Position numbers and translations under genes: made by a program
Assembly: GCF_000219625.1 (NCBI RefSeq)
Contig: NC_018218.1
Location: 2,170,001 to 2,234,000, forward strand
Direction of reading: 5' to 3'
Source of the DNA: Zymoseptoria tritici IPO323
Taxonomy: Eukaryota > Ascomycota > Dothideomycetes > Mycosphaerellales > Mycosphaerellaceae
Length of the DNA stretch: 64,000 nt
The notes under the pieces: model-generated
Seen by the model: only the letters and a program-made list of their open reading frames with translations
Told to the model about the DNA's origin: nothing
The model's database searches: none
Shown here: piece after piece, positions 33,268 through 44,177 of the stretch
Position numbering within the stretch: the first letter of the stretch is position 1
Layout of the letters: the number at the start of each line of letters is the position of its first letter

Positions 33268-36200
33268 ATGCCTTCGTCATCATGGTCTTCGAGATTGCTT
33301 CCTAGTGGGAGCGCCAGCAACACCACGCCGCCTCGCGCAGGCTCCAGTAGTCATCCTCGCGACAAACCATTGCCACCTCGACCATCCCCAGCCGAGTACA
33401 CCGATCCGCCGACTTTGAACCCCGATCGACTCGTCCCGCTTCCTTCAAGGCCTCGAGCGCCTTCGGCTCGACAGCATGCTCACAACCGGTCTGCGAGCAA
33501 CCCGCTACCAAAGATATTCGGGAGGAAGAAAAGCGCAAACTTCAACGATACGGACGTTCCATTGGATGACAGCTTGATTCCCGTTGCTGGCAATGGAGCA
33601 GAGGCTACGGTTCCAAGGACAATATCAGGAAAGAAGGGCAAGCAGAGCGAGGATGGCAAGGCAACGAGGAAGTGCATGTGCTGTGACAGTAAGGTGAACG
33701 TGCCCAAGGAGCTACCCAGGTTCCGGTGTCTTTGCTGTCTAACGATAAATGATCTGAGGCCAGTGGAGGAGCAGTTGGAGGATGACAAGGGAAGACCTTC
33801 GAACCAAAGAGCCGACAATTTTCCTGGAGAGGTTCCGAATGGGCGACGCCCACCGATATCCCTCGATCGTACCAGGACAGTCATCGAGCGATGCGTGGTC
33901 ACATATTTGGAGGAACGTTGCCAGCACGAGCGTGATGCCGTTCAGCAGGTAAAGCATGGCCGACCTGCGCTTGATGTGTTTGGGCCAGGAGCCCACTCAT
34001 CACCGCAACGCATTCGATCTTCCGAGGATCACCGCGATGGCAGACGCTCGAACAGTTCTCCGGGCATGCCTTCTCCGATTGGCAACGCCAACCAGGAAAC
34101 TGAGCCACTTTCGACCAGTGCGACAATTCGCGACTTTGCCGACTTTGAGCTGTTTGCAGGCACTCGGATGGAGACACCTCCACTCAACGCCCCTGAAAGC
34201 TCCAGGTCTCCTCGAAAGCCTGTGCCGACGCCTTCAAGGCCGACAAGACAAGCACCCCCACCGCCCATAGGCATAGCTGGTCGAAGACCTTCGCAACCTT
34301 CGAGCAGGCGACCTCCTACCGCCGGGCCTCACTCGCCACTACCTGCGCCTAGTCCGAGGCATCCTCCCGAAGGCATGGACCACGTAGATCGCTCAGATCG
34401 GGCCAAGTCGATATTCAAGCCGCTGGAGGATTACATTGTAGCCAACTTCGGAGACTTTCGGTGCTTGAACGCATCATTCAGCACCGTTCGTCCTGCGATG
34501 GCTGGTAGAGCACGCAGCGAAAGCAACATTCCAACTCCGCCACCTGAGGCTGAGGCAAGCCATGTACTTAGTCCCATGGATGGTCTCTCAGGCATGGACG
34601 CGAAGACCTTACTCATCGGCGACATTGGCGAGAATGGGTCTTGGTGGACAGGAAAATCGGATCGCAACCGTAACGACAAGAACTTGAAACGCAAAAAAGT
34701 CGGCGAGGGCTCCAAGAAGCCTGTGAGCTCCAGGTCGCCAAACATAAACTGGGCAGATCTCGACGCATGGTATAGTCTTATTCACTCGGCAGGCACAGAT
34801 TGGCAGAAACAGGCGAAGCTGCTCAAGGCAGATAGTGTTGCATATTCCACATCACCTCTAGAGGGACAGTCGAATATGCATAATATTGAGGAGGATCTGG
34901 CAGATGCTCGGGAGCACGCCGTCCGCACACTACTCAAGACGACGGAGAACTTGTTGAAGCGACCTTCAAGGCCTTTGAAAGAGCCAGAGGACTCGCGCTT
35001 TCTGTTGATTATACTAGCCAACCCGTCGCTCTACCCATCCAGATCTTCCAACCGGCCGCCAACATCCAGCGATAGACGACCACTTAGGCGTACAGCTTCT
35101 GACGAACCTTCAGGACGCCGGCAAGACAGCGCCACGAAAACATCTGGACGGGAAGGAAGCCAGCATAACGGACTCCTCAAGCGAATATTTGGATTGGTAT
35201 CGTGTTCCTCGGAGAACTGCCATCGCTACATGGTCGGCTGGTTGGCGAGATTCGACGAAGAGCACTTGGTGAAGCTCATCGATCTGGTCGCAAGTTTCGT
35301 TACTTACAGAATCGGTCGCCGACCGGGTCGTGCTCGCGGCAAGGATACCGTCAATGATGGTGGTCTCATTCCTGATCTATCCGGATCTACGATGAATACT
35401 TCCGCTCAGCTGCACTCTGCGATGGGACTTAGCGGGTCCGTCAAAAAGGGTCCAGATGATCCCAATGCCGAACCTGACTGGTCCAACGATTGGCAGATCA
35501 AGGCGGCCGCCAAGGTGATGTCTTTGCTCTTCGCTGCGAACAACATATGGCAGGGCTCCCCTCGCGACGGAGGACACTCTTCGAGCATTCCTCATGCCAA
35601 AGCACGCAGGAGCGGACAGCTTCTGCCCACGTCCAGCTTCTACAACACTCTTCTCGATTATCAAGATCTCATTGCCGACTTCAAAATTTGGGAGACCAGA
35701 CGCGACAAGTTTGCCTTTTGTCAATACCCTCTCTTCCTCTCCATGGGCGCAAAGATCAAGATTCTGGAACACGACGCACGACGTCAGATGGAGATCAAAG
35801 CTCGCGAGGCATACTTTGATCAGGTCATCCGGCAGAGGGCAATTGATGGACATTTCACCCTTCGCGTCCGACGAGAGTGCATGGTGGACGACAGTCTTCG
35901 TCAGATCAGTGCTGCCGTCGGCGCTGGCCAGGAAGAACTGAAGAAAGGCCTACGCGTTCAGTTCAGCGGCGAGGAAGGCGTCGATGCCGGCGGACCTCGG
36001 AAAGAATGGTTTCTCATGCTGGTCCGTGACATCTTCGATCCGAATCACGGCATGTTCGTCTACGACGAGGACTCACAGACTTGCTACTTCAACGCCAACT
36101 CATTTGAAACATCCGATCAATACTACCTCGTCGGCGCGCTTCTCGGCTTGGCCATCTACAACAGCACCATCCTCGACATTTCTCTTCCCTCCTTCGCCTT

Positions 36201-37035
36201 CCGCAAACTCCTCGCCGCGGCGCCCACCTCCTCCAACCCGTCCTCCAACATCACCTCACTAACTGGCACCAAGAATCAAATGACCTACACCCTCTCCGAC
36301 CTCGCCGAGTTCCGCCCCTCCCTAGCCTCGGGTCTCCAACAACTCCTCGACTTTGATGGAGACGTTGAGGCAACTTATTGCAGAGACTTCGTCGCTCCCA
36401 TCGACCGCTACGGCAGCTTGACATATGTCCCTCTCATCTCCAACGGCGAGAACATTCCCGTAACGAATTCGAACCGCCACGACTTTGTCGACGCTTACGT
36501 CCGCTACCTCCTCGATACCGCCGTAGCGCGGCAATTTGAACCATTCAAACGCGGCTTCTTCACTGTCTGCGCGGGCAATGCGCTTAGCTTGTTTCGCGCA
36601 GAGGAGATTGAACTGCTCATTCGCGGGAGCGACGAGAGCTTGGACGTCGACTCCCTTCGCGCAGTGGCGGTGTACGAGAACTGGCGCCTGCCGACCCCGC
36701 CTCATAGCCTTGTCGTTCGACCGGCGGAACATGTCGACGTCATTCGTTGGTTTTGGGAGGTGTTCCGCTCGGCGACGCCGGAACGGCAGAGGATGTTGCT
36801 CACGTTCATCACGGGCACGGATCGTATTCCCGCCGTCGGGGCGACCAGCTTGGTGTTGAGGATCATGGCGGGTGGGGATGGATGGGGTGGTGGCGGTAGG
36901 GAGGAGAGGGAACGGTTCCCAGTCGCGAGGACGTGTTTCAACATGTTGGTGCTGTGGAGGTATGAATCAAAAGAGGTGCTGAAGGGAAAGTTGTGGAGGG
37001 CTGTGGAGGAGAGTGAGGGATTTGCGTTGAAGTGA
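33268..37035 (+). CDS. HUL4: HECT-type E3 ubiquitin ligase (Hul4 type)
   Basis: A single 3.77-kb exon, 1,255 aa. The first 125 residues are Pro/Ser-rich and disordered (DKPLPPRPSPAEY). Two CxxC pairs at about residues 132-155 (KCMCCDSKVNV and RFRCLCCLTIN) form a likely zinc ribbon. A second Pro-rich linker follows, then a helical middle region. The HECT domain occupies about residues 890-1255: RVRRECMVDDSLRQI, FSGEEGVDAGGPRKEWF, NHGMFVYDEDSQTCYFN, YYLVGALLGLAIYNS, and the catalytic Cys1223 in FPVARTCFNMLVLWRYES. The domain takes ubiquitin from an E2 onto this Cys before passing it to substrate. Yeast Hul4 acts in nuclear proteolysis. The ATG at 33268 is the first in frame. Lack of introns in so long a gene is notable but not unusual. 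Confidence 0.93.
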   Translation: MPSSSWSSRLLPSGSASNTTPPRAGSSSHPRDKPLPPRPSPAEYTDPPTLNPDRLVPLPSRPRAPSARQHAHNRSASNPLPKIFGRKKSANFNDTDVPLDDSLIPVAGNGAEATVPRTISGKKGKQSEDGKATRKCMCCDSKVNVPKELPRFRCLCCLTINDLRPVEEQLEDDKGRPSNQRADNFPGEVPNGRRPPISLDRTRTVIERCVVTYLEERCQHERDAVQQVKHGRPALDVFGPGAHSSPQRIRSSEDHRDGRRSNSSPGMPSPIGNANQETEPLSTSATIRDFADFELFAGTRMETPPLNAPESSRSPRKPVPTPSRPTRQAPPPPIGIAGRRPSQPSSRRPPTAGPHSPLPAPSPRHPPEGMDHVDRSDRAKSIFKPLEDYIVANFGDFRCLNASFSTVRPAMAGRARSESNIPTPPPEAEASHVLSPMDGLSGMDAKTLLIGDIGENGSWWTGKSDRNRNDKNLKRKKVGEGSKKPVSSRSPNINWADLDAWYSLIHSAGTDWQKQAKLLKADSVAYSTSPLEGQSNMHNIEEDLADAREHAVRTLLKTTENLLKRPSRPLKEPEDSRFLLIILANPSLYPSRSSNRPPTSSDRRPLRRTASDEPSGRRQDSATKTSGREGSQHNGLLKRIFGLVSCSSENCHRYMVGWLARFDEEHLVKLIDLVASFVTYRIGRRPGRARGKDTVNDGGLIPDLSGSTMNTSAQLHSAMGLSGSVKKGPDDPNAEPDWSNDWQIKAAAKVMSLLFAANNIWQGSPRDGGHSSSIPHAKARRSGQLLPTSSFYNTLLDYQDLIADFKIWETRRDKFAFCQYPLFLSMGAKIKILEHDARRQMEIKAREAYFDQVIRQRAIDGHFTLRVRRECMVDDSLRQISAAVGAGQEELKKGLRVQFSGEEGVDAGGPRKEWFLMLVRDIFDPNHGMFVYDEDSQTCYFNANSFETSDQYYLVGALLGLAIYNSTILDISLPSFAFRKLLAAAPTSSNPSSNITSLTGTKNQMTYTLSDLAEFRPSLASGLQQLLDFDGDVEATYCRDFVAPIDRYGSLTYVPLISNGENIPVTNSNRHDFVDAYVRYLLDTAVARQFEPFKRGFFTVCAGNALSLFRAEEIELLIRGSDESLDVDSLRAVAVYENWRLPTPPHSLVVRPAEHVDVIRWFWEVFRSATPERQRMLLTFITGTDRIPAVGATSLVLRIMAGGDGWGGGGREERERFPVARTCFNMLVLWRYESKEVLKGKLWRAVEESEGFALK

Positions 37036-38267
37036 TTGAATGTCCCGATCGGGCACAATGTGCCCCTTTGGAGGCGTTTGGGGTCTTTTGGGTATACCTC
37101 ATCACGAGGATTCTTCGGGGAAGTTTGATGCGGGATCATTACGATGGGCGCTGCCGGAGAGTGCGGAATGCGGTAGAGACGGTTCAACAGACCTAGGAAA
37201 GCTTTGCATGGACTGGAAATTTGTTTCTTACTGCAACCGATGATGTCTCCCGGTGAGTCTCCCATCTCAGGCTTCGTCAATCAGAGACGTGCGATATCAA
37301 CCTCCATGTTCGGGAGAAATTGGATGACGAGAGTTCCTGGGGCGTCAGGAGAGGGTGGAGTGATGTTCTTCGCACCGCCCTGTTCTCACCTGATATGTAG
37401 CTTGTTGTTCAACTAGGGTGCTTGCTGGTCGCGAGTTCTTGTTTGAACTTTGCTATGGTAAATCACGGCTTTTAAAAAATGCCCGCTCAGACTTTAGCTC
37501 CAGTCTTCGCCAAGTCGACAGCCGCGTGGTACTCTGCCGAGGACGCAGAGTCGGAGAGGCGGACTTGCTTGCACGTTGCTTTCGTCCTTGTCTTTGCCCT
37601 GAAGTGATACGGCTGCTGTCATCACGCATGACCTTTTGCATGGGTTCTCCCGGGAGCAAAATCCCAACTCCCAGCACCTCGCACAGCGTACAACGGGGTT
37701 TGTATCTGGAGACTCTTGCGTCTGCGGCCGAAGCTCCAGTACGCACCACCGGCACGCGTTTGGCATGAGAGAAGCCATACGCAGAGGACTTTGGTGGCAG
37801 TGATCCAACGCCGAGAAACCGTTCCAAAGTCAATCTTTCCAGCATTCGGCCACTGCTCCCGAGTCCCGAACGATTGGTGGACGGAAAGGGGCGTCATGGA
37901 GGTGAGCCCTAAATAGTCGACCGGGACAAGGTTGATACTTGGTAGCGAAGCGTGGCCGGACGAGAGTTTTGGAGAAATTGAGAGCTTACCTTACTGCCCA
38001 CATGGCTCCGATCGGCGCTGCCCCTACAGGTGGAGTGGTCCTGTAACCCGCAACCGCGACCGCGACTCAAGACTTTCGATTCTTTCATCCCTTCCTCACT
38101 CGTTCACTTTCCTGCTTGCTACAACCGACCTTTGGACTCTCGTTGAATTTCTTCTCACTCTCGCATTTTTCTGATTGAGCAAGAACCTTGCGGTCTGTGA
38201 CCAGTACTCGATCCATCTTCTATACCCAAGACCCAACTCCCACGATCCTCGAAAGACCACCTCCGCC
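37036..38267. other. Intergenic, 1.2 kb, no gene seen
   Basis: Short overlapping frames on both strands (for example 37453-37845 minus) have no motifs. A pyrimidine-rich leader (TTTCATCCCTTCCTCACTCG and following) just before 38268 fits a promoter for the sulfotransferase-like gene. Confidence 0.5.
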
Positions 38268-39189
38268 ATGGCCTTCCAACCGTACACTCCGAAACCCGTC
38301 ACCGACATCTTCACCCACGACACCGACATCAACCGACGAGAATGCCGCCGCGTCGTCCCCATGCGCGTCCTCGCCCTTGGACTCGGCCGTACGGGCACCG
38401 CTTCCCTTCGCACAGCCCTCAAAGAGCTAGGATTCGACGATTGCTACCACATGATGTCCGCGTCGGTTGAGAACCCTCCCGACTGCCTGATGTGGTCAGA
38501 CGCTTTGGCAGCCAAGTACGACGGCAAAGGCCAGTTCGGTCGGGAACAGTGGGATCAGTTGACGGGACACTGCCAGGCGATTTGTGACTGGCCAGCGGTT
38601 GCATTTGCGAAGGAGTTGATCGAGGCGTACCCCAACGCAAAAGTCATCCTCACGACGAGGGACGTCGATTCGTGGCATGCGAGTACCTTGAAGACGGTGC
38701 ATTGGCGTGCGACGGAACCTGAGTTGAAGCTCGTGTCGAAATTTGATTGGGGTGCTGGGTTGTACCAGCCTATGCTTTCGAGTGAGTCGACGACGCATTG
38801 TGACACGAGCTATGAGATGTACGGCTAACAACATCTCAACAGAATTCTGGACCGAGTTCTGGAATGGCGACTTTGAGAAGAATGGCAAAGCCCGCTTCAA
38901 CGAATACTACGACGAAGTCCGCTCCCTCGTGCCGGCGGACAACCTTCTCGAATACAAGATGGGCGAAGGCTGGAAGCCGCTCGCCGACTTCCTCGAAGTG
39001 CCCGTTCCCGAGGGCAAGAAGTTCCCGCGTACCAACGACACGGATGGTTTTGTCGATCGCTGCCGCAGGAGAAATCGCATGCAGATGATGAACGTACTTT
39101 TCCGCGCGACGGTCGTCGGCGGTGGACTCGCGGCTATTGTGCTGGGCACGACAATGACCGTGAGGAGGTTCTTTGGTAGGCGTGCGTAG
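38268..39189 (+). CDS. Sulfotransferase-like P-loop protein (Sulfotransfer_4 family) with C-terminal membrane anchor
   Basis: Exons 38268-38781 and 38843-39189; 286 aa. ATG lies in GCCATGG. The PAPS-type P-loop is VLALGLGRTGTASLRTALKE; later family landmarks are CHMMSA-like DDCYHMMSASV, CDWPAVAFAKELIEAYPNAK, LTTRDVDSWHAST and FWTEFWNGDF, formed across the splice (A|AA). The final 30 residues contain one hydrophobic helix (FRATVVGGGLAAIVLGTTM) followed by RRFFGRRA, a tail anchor. Such proteins are widespread in fungi, often misnamed NAD-dependent epimerases, and their substrates are mostly unknown. The intron is 61 nt. No partner gene is evident nearby, although two arylsulfotransferase-like genes lie downstream. 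Confidence 0.88.
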
Positions 39190-40650
39190 GTGACGGATGT
39201 GGTGTCCCGTCGGCACTTGCGGGTCAACGGGACGTGTGGTTTGATATGTTGTACATGGTGTCATGGAGTAGGATATAGTGGGCCTCACTGATCATTTGCG
39301 AATTGGGCTCTTCGATATGGGACGGCGTTTGAGCTAGATCATCGGCATTTCGTCACATTTTGGAGTTGTACAGAGATACGGGTGTCACGTTCAAGGCCAC
39401 AAAAGTCAACTGTGGCACGCAATTTTTACCCGCTCATTTTAGGTCGGTTCATTTGTCAAGAGAGAAGCTTGGATGTCATAGAAGCTGTACAGATTTCTTG
39501 TTGGTTCCAGGTGCGGTCCGAACTGCACATGGTCGTCCCTAGATGACAATTGGCGATGGCATCGACACCTGCTCGCACATCGGAGTCTCCAACGAAACGA
39601 CCAAATCATGCGAGACATCGATGAGGAAATCTCCAAACACGACGCAGCATTTCGCCCCTTATTATCGCCTCTTGGACTGCCAAAGGAAGTGTGCACAATA
39701 CCGTTCTTGTACGACATCGGAGTTGTCACCGCTCGGCACTTCTGCAGTCTGCACGATGCGAGCGGCTACCGAACAAAGCGTGCGACTTCCCTTCAATGGA
39801 CGCGCATGCACGAGCACTTATTCGGTCGTGGAGTAAACCCCAATCCCGGTCCGGCTGCGACGCAAAACCACTTCATGTGACGTTTCAGTCTCAACAAGCC
39901 AACTGTCTGTCTGGGATTGTTTGTTGAGAGAGTGGACCGGTGACGTTGCCTGTCATTTGCATTGCATGCAGTCGAGGGCGTGAACTTGTCCGCAAATTGA
40001 GGTAGAACGCCAGTTTTACCGGAATGGGCGTTCGCGAGGTTGGTGAGGGTGGCGACGGGACGTGAATAGCCTGCGGTCAAAAGGAGAGCGTCGCGATTGA
40101 GATAAACCAAATTCGGCGACAACACTATTGGCGTCACTCAACGAAGCTCCGTCCAACGCATGGATATGGCACTGGACAATGTTTCGAAATCGGCTATTGG
40201 CATCCGTCTCGTCCGCGAGTCATCCTCGCACGTCGCATTCGTCCCGACGAGACACTGCCTGTGCTACAACTCCACCAGGTGTCAAGCACGGGAAGAGAAA
40301 TTACATGCACGGAACAGGTCTACATCGAAGCGATGGTAGGCGGATCCCGACGTTTGTATCGTGTGCAAACAAAAAAACAACTGGGTCCATGAGGAAGGAA
40401 GGAATACCGCATTGGATGCCCTATTCCATACCGACGGGACTTGAGTTCATGCATTCCCTGGCCATGACATATCCTCCTTCCAGCTCTGTTTCCAAACTTG
40501 CGTCGCCACCCTGATCTTTCGCTGTAGAGAATTCGACCTCACCGTACCTCAGTGTCTCTCTCTCGCCCTGAATGCTTACCCGAAGTCTGGCGAGACTGCT
40601 CCGATCTTTGACACAACCCAGCCTTCCATGATTGATCGACGGCCGTCCCT
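39190..40650. other. Gene-poor 1.5 kb with one doubtful small frame
   Basis: The only candidate is a plus-strand frame at 39608-39880 (90 codons; DIDEEISKHDAAFRPLLSP, ending GVNPNPGPAATQNHFM), preceded by a short overlapping frame from 39556 (MASTPARTSESPTKRP) shifted by one base. Together they could be a small gene with a frameshift or unseen intron. I do not recognise a family, so it is not called as a gene. Confidence 0.3.
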
Positions 40651-42738
40651 ATGTCACTCTTTCCTGCGACTTCGACTCGACTCGGGTGTTTGATCGTATG
40701 GGCATTGTTCGCTGTTGGCATCGTTGCTGAACTGAATAATGAGGTGAGCTATATCCGCCAAACTCTGTCCCACCGCCGCTGCCTTGCTGACACGAATGTT
40801 TCGTCCAGACTTCACCAACACATTCATTCAAGAGTGTAAGTCCGACGACATCACCTCAATCATCTCACCCACATCTCCGACTGACATCCTCCACAACAGC
40901 GACCAGACCTACATGCTCCTATCCTGACCATCGACCTCATCAAGCCAGAACTGGTCACTCCGGGCTACATCTTCCTCGCACCCTACCGCAATCTCGACCC
41001 AGCACCATACATCTACGACAATTATGGCAACCTCGTCTGGTCCGGCGCCGGCTCCGGTGGTCCGAAAACCGCCCATGCTCCTCGAGTATGCACGTACAAG
41101 GGCACCGACCACCTCTGCTTCTTCCAAGGCGAACAACAAAAAGGCTTCGCGCGCGGCCACGGCGTGATCATGGACCAAACCTACCGCGTCGTCAAAACCG
41201 TCGAGAGCACCGGCGCGGGCGCCAGCAGTGACATGCACGAATTCAAACTCACGCCGTTCTCCAACGGCACCACCGCGTTGATGACCGTCTATCAACCTCG
41301 CCGCTACGACCTGACGGCGAATCCGCGCTTCAACATCCGCAATGGACTCGGCTGGATCGTCGAAGGCGTGTTCCAGGAAGTCGACATCGAGACTGGAGCT
41401 CTGATCTTCGAATGGCGTTCGCTCGACCATGTCGATCCTTCCGCCGCTTGGACCTTGCCCGGCACGACCGACACTTCCGGGGATGGTTTGACCCAGCAAA
41501 CGCCCTGGGACTACTTCCACCTCAACTCGATCGACAAGAATGCTGATGGAGACTACCTCCTCTCTGCCCGACACGTGAGCGCGGTGTACAAGGTGTCCGG
41601 CGAGGACGGGCACATCATCTGGCAACTCGGGGGGAATTGTCCTTCTTTCGAACAGACGAACTTTGCCTTTTCGTACCAACATCATGCTCGGTGGATCTCC
41701 GAGAACGCAACTCATACCCTGCTCTCCCTCTTCGACAACGCCAGCAACAACTACAACTGGACCGGCCCGGAGTCTTCCGGGATAATCCTCTCCATCAACC
41801 ACATCGACCTCACCGCCACGAAAATCCAATCCTACGCCCCACCTTCTCCGAATCTCATCTCCTCTTCCCAAGGCTCCTTTCAAATCCTCCCCGACAATGG
41901 AGGAGCCCTCATCGTCTGGGGCGAGCACGCGCACTTCACCGAACATACGTCGACGGGAGAGATTGTGTTGTCGGGAAAGTTGGCCGATCGACTATCGGAC
42001 GTGATGATCTATCGGAGTCATAAGTTTCCATGGGTGGGAAGACCACTGACCTCCCCTGCGCTGTACGCTTTCTCTCGGGATGGGGAGGAGGAAAAGGCGA
42101 GGACGACGTTCTGGGCGAGTTGGAATGGAGCGACGGAAGTGGTGCGGTGGGAATTGTGGACTGCGGATGAGAGAGGTGGGCCGTGGGGGAATTATGGCAG
42201 TGCGGATAGAGAGGGAAGATTCGAGACGGAGTTTTTCATCGAGAGGTTTGAACGGTGGGGGTTTGTGGTTGCGAGGGATGGTGGAGGGAGGGAGTTGGGG
42301 AGGAGTGCGGTCGTGAAGACGTTTGTCCCGAGTGCTGGGTTGAGGCAATATTGTGACGAGCGGGATTGTGCTGCCGCGAGGGGTTTGGAGGAAGGAGAGG
42401 AGGTGGTGCCGTATGAGGCGGAAGACAGCACGAGGGAAGGAGAGAGGACGACCGATCGGGGGTATGATACGGCGCATTATTACGATGTTGCGGGGTTCGA
42501 GGTGGAAGAAGTGGAGGGGAGGAGGAGGAGGAGGAGGGAGGAGAAGTGGGTCGTGGCGTTGGGGGTGGTGATTGGGATTGGGGTGGTTTGGGGAGCGCTT
42601 GCGGTGTGGAGGGTGGGTGGATGGAGGAGGGTGTTGGCGAGGAAGGGAGGAGCGGTGGATTGGAGTGTTTGGTGGAGGTGGAATCGGTATGCGAGGTTGA
42701 AGCAGGAGGATTGGTGGGAGGGAAAGGGCGTGTTGTAG
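40651..42738 (+). CDS. Secreted/membrane arylsulfotransferase-like protein (Arylsulfotran_2), copy 1
   Basis: Exons 40651-40743, 40809-40835 and 40900-42738; 652 aa. The first exon is a signal peptide (LIVWALFAVGIVAELNNE). A 27-nt micro-exon encodes TSPTHSFKS. The main exon carries the beta-propeller-like ASST domain: LAPYRNLDPAPYIYDNYGNL, SSDMHEFKLTP, FQEVDIETGALIFEWRSLDH, YFHLNSIDKNADGDYLLSAR and GHIIWQLGG. After a charged segment come a C-terminal transmembrane helix (KWVVALGVVIGIGVVWGAL) and a short Trp/Arg-rich tail. Bacterial ASST moves sulfate between phenols; for fungal members the reaction is unproven. It is a paralogue of the gene at 52385-54438. The 5' splice structure is fixed by phase. 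Confidence 0.86.
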
Positions 42739-44177
42739 GTTGGAAAAAATGGGAGGGGGAATGTTTGGGTGAGTTGGCATTGTGTTTTGGCGATGAGCAT
42801 GTGGCATTGGACGGGGCGTTGTGTAAGGTAGGCATATAGATGGAGTTTTTGGGTGGTGAAGTAGAGGTGAACATTTGCATGGGTTGAGAAATCCTGAGAA
42901 ATAACAACCACTGATCAAGCTTGCCTTTTACATATTGTAGCCTCTTCGATATGAAGTAGCTCGATCAACTCGAAACGCGAAGAATGTCCATGCTCTCGAG
43001 GTTTCAACCACGGCCAGCAGAACTCGCGTCGCGTTCTGTATCGAGAGCTTAAGCTAGCACTGATTCACACTTTGTCGAGTATTGACCAAGTCATCGAGTT
43101 GAGTTGACAATGAGAATGGTCTAGCGTCGTCGACATGGGATCTGGTGACAAGGTATTGATTGCTGCCCGAGCAGTGAGTCGTCTCGACACCTCGTGTCTG
43201 CCTTCTCTTGGCGTTTTGTGTGAGAGCATGTGCGTGTCGCGTCCGCGTGGAGTCGATGCGTGAGATGTCGTCGTTGACATCGTGTGGAACGACGACGAAT
43301 GATTAGCCCGACTCGGTCAATGCATGTGCGCCGCCCTGTGAGGTTAAAGAGATAAAAGGCTGCCGGATGAGGAAGGAGCATGATGGATGATGGCTCGGGT
43401 CACACGTGGAAGATGCCCTGATGTCGGCGATCCCGTCCGCTCGGAGATTGAAAGAAGTCTAAGGTACCTAAGTCTCCAGGAGGAAAGGTTCGGCGAAGTG
43501 AGAACCTGGAAGGGTGGAAGGGTGGAAGGGTTCGGCGCAGGCAAGGTAGCGTGGCAGTGCGTGGGTAGGTGGTCCCGGTCTTGGTCTTGGCATGCTCCGT
43601 CACTCCCTCGCAGACGAAGCCCAGCACTACTCGAAGCTCCCGTCCGTACCGTAGTTCCAGATTTCCCGTCCCTCGGATGCGACAATGACAAAGCCAACAA
43701 ACGAACACTTCCAAGGTTGGGTTCGACAACGCAACCACCTCCAATCGATGTTGTCCATTGGCAATAATGGCAGGCCGCGGGGGGGTGCACTGACAGGACA
43801 TCTGGACGGTTGTGAAGGAGCCCTGCATTCTCTTTCTTCCGGTGCAGGCATCGGAGGGATCATGGATGGGGCTGAAGATCGCCGTGGTTCGATCCATTCG
43901 ATGGTCTGTTGAGATGAGATGAGCCGACGCACTCTGACATGATGGATTTTCCCATGTGATATGTCATCTTGGGATCATGGGATTCCAGATTCCTTCCATG
44001 TTCTGTACGACAATATGATCCTGCAGTCTATCCGATGTTCGTGTTCGTGCTATGACTAGGAGATCCAATAGGCACAAGCGCGGGAAAATCTTGGACTTCC
44101 CTGGATGAACGTTTTGGAGCTCGAGCTCCGGACTGCATCTCCGGACTACATCTAGTTCCAAGGTACCTTAGTCGAGC
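42739..44177. other. Intergenic, 1.4 kb, no gene seen
   Basis: 3' flank of arylsulfotransferase copy 1 and promoter of the MFS gene. A short tandem of GGAAGGGT occurs near 43508-43531. Minus-strand frames of 101-165 codons at 43344-43932 overlap one another and have no motif. Confidence 0.5.

Noticed and set aside
39608..39880. Asn-Pro-Gly-Pro motif at the end of a small frame, reminiscent of 2A-type peptides
   Set aside because: The required upstream Asp-x-Glu-x context is missing and the frame itself is doubtful, so a ribosome-skipping site is not supported.
43508..43531. Short tandem GGAAGGGT units
   Set aside because: Three copies of eight bases in non-coding DNA; no sign of function, and no array with spacers as in CRISPR.
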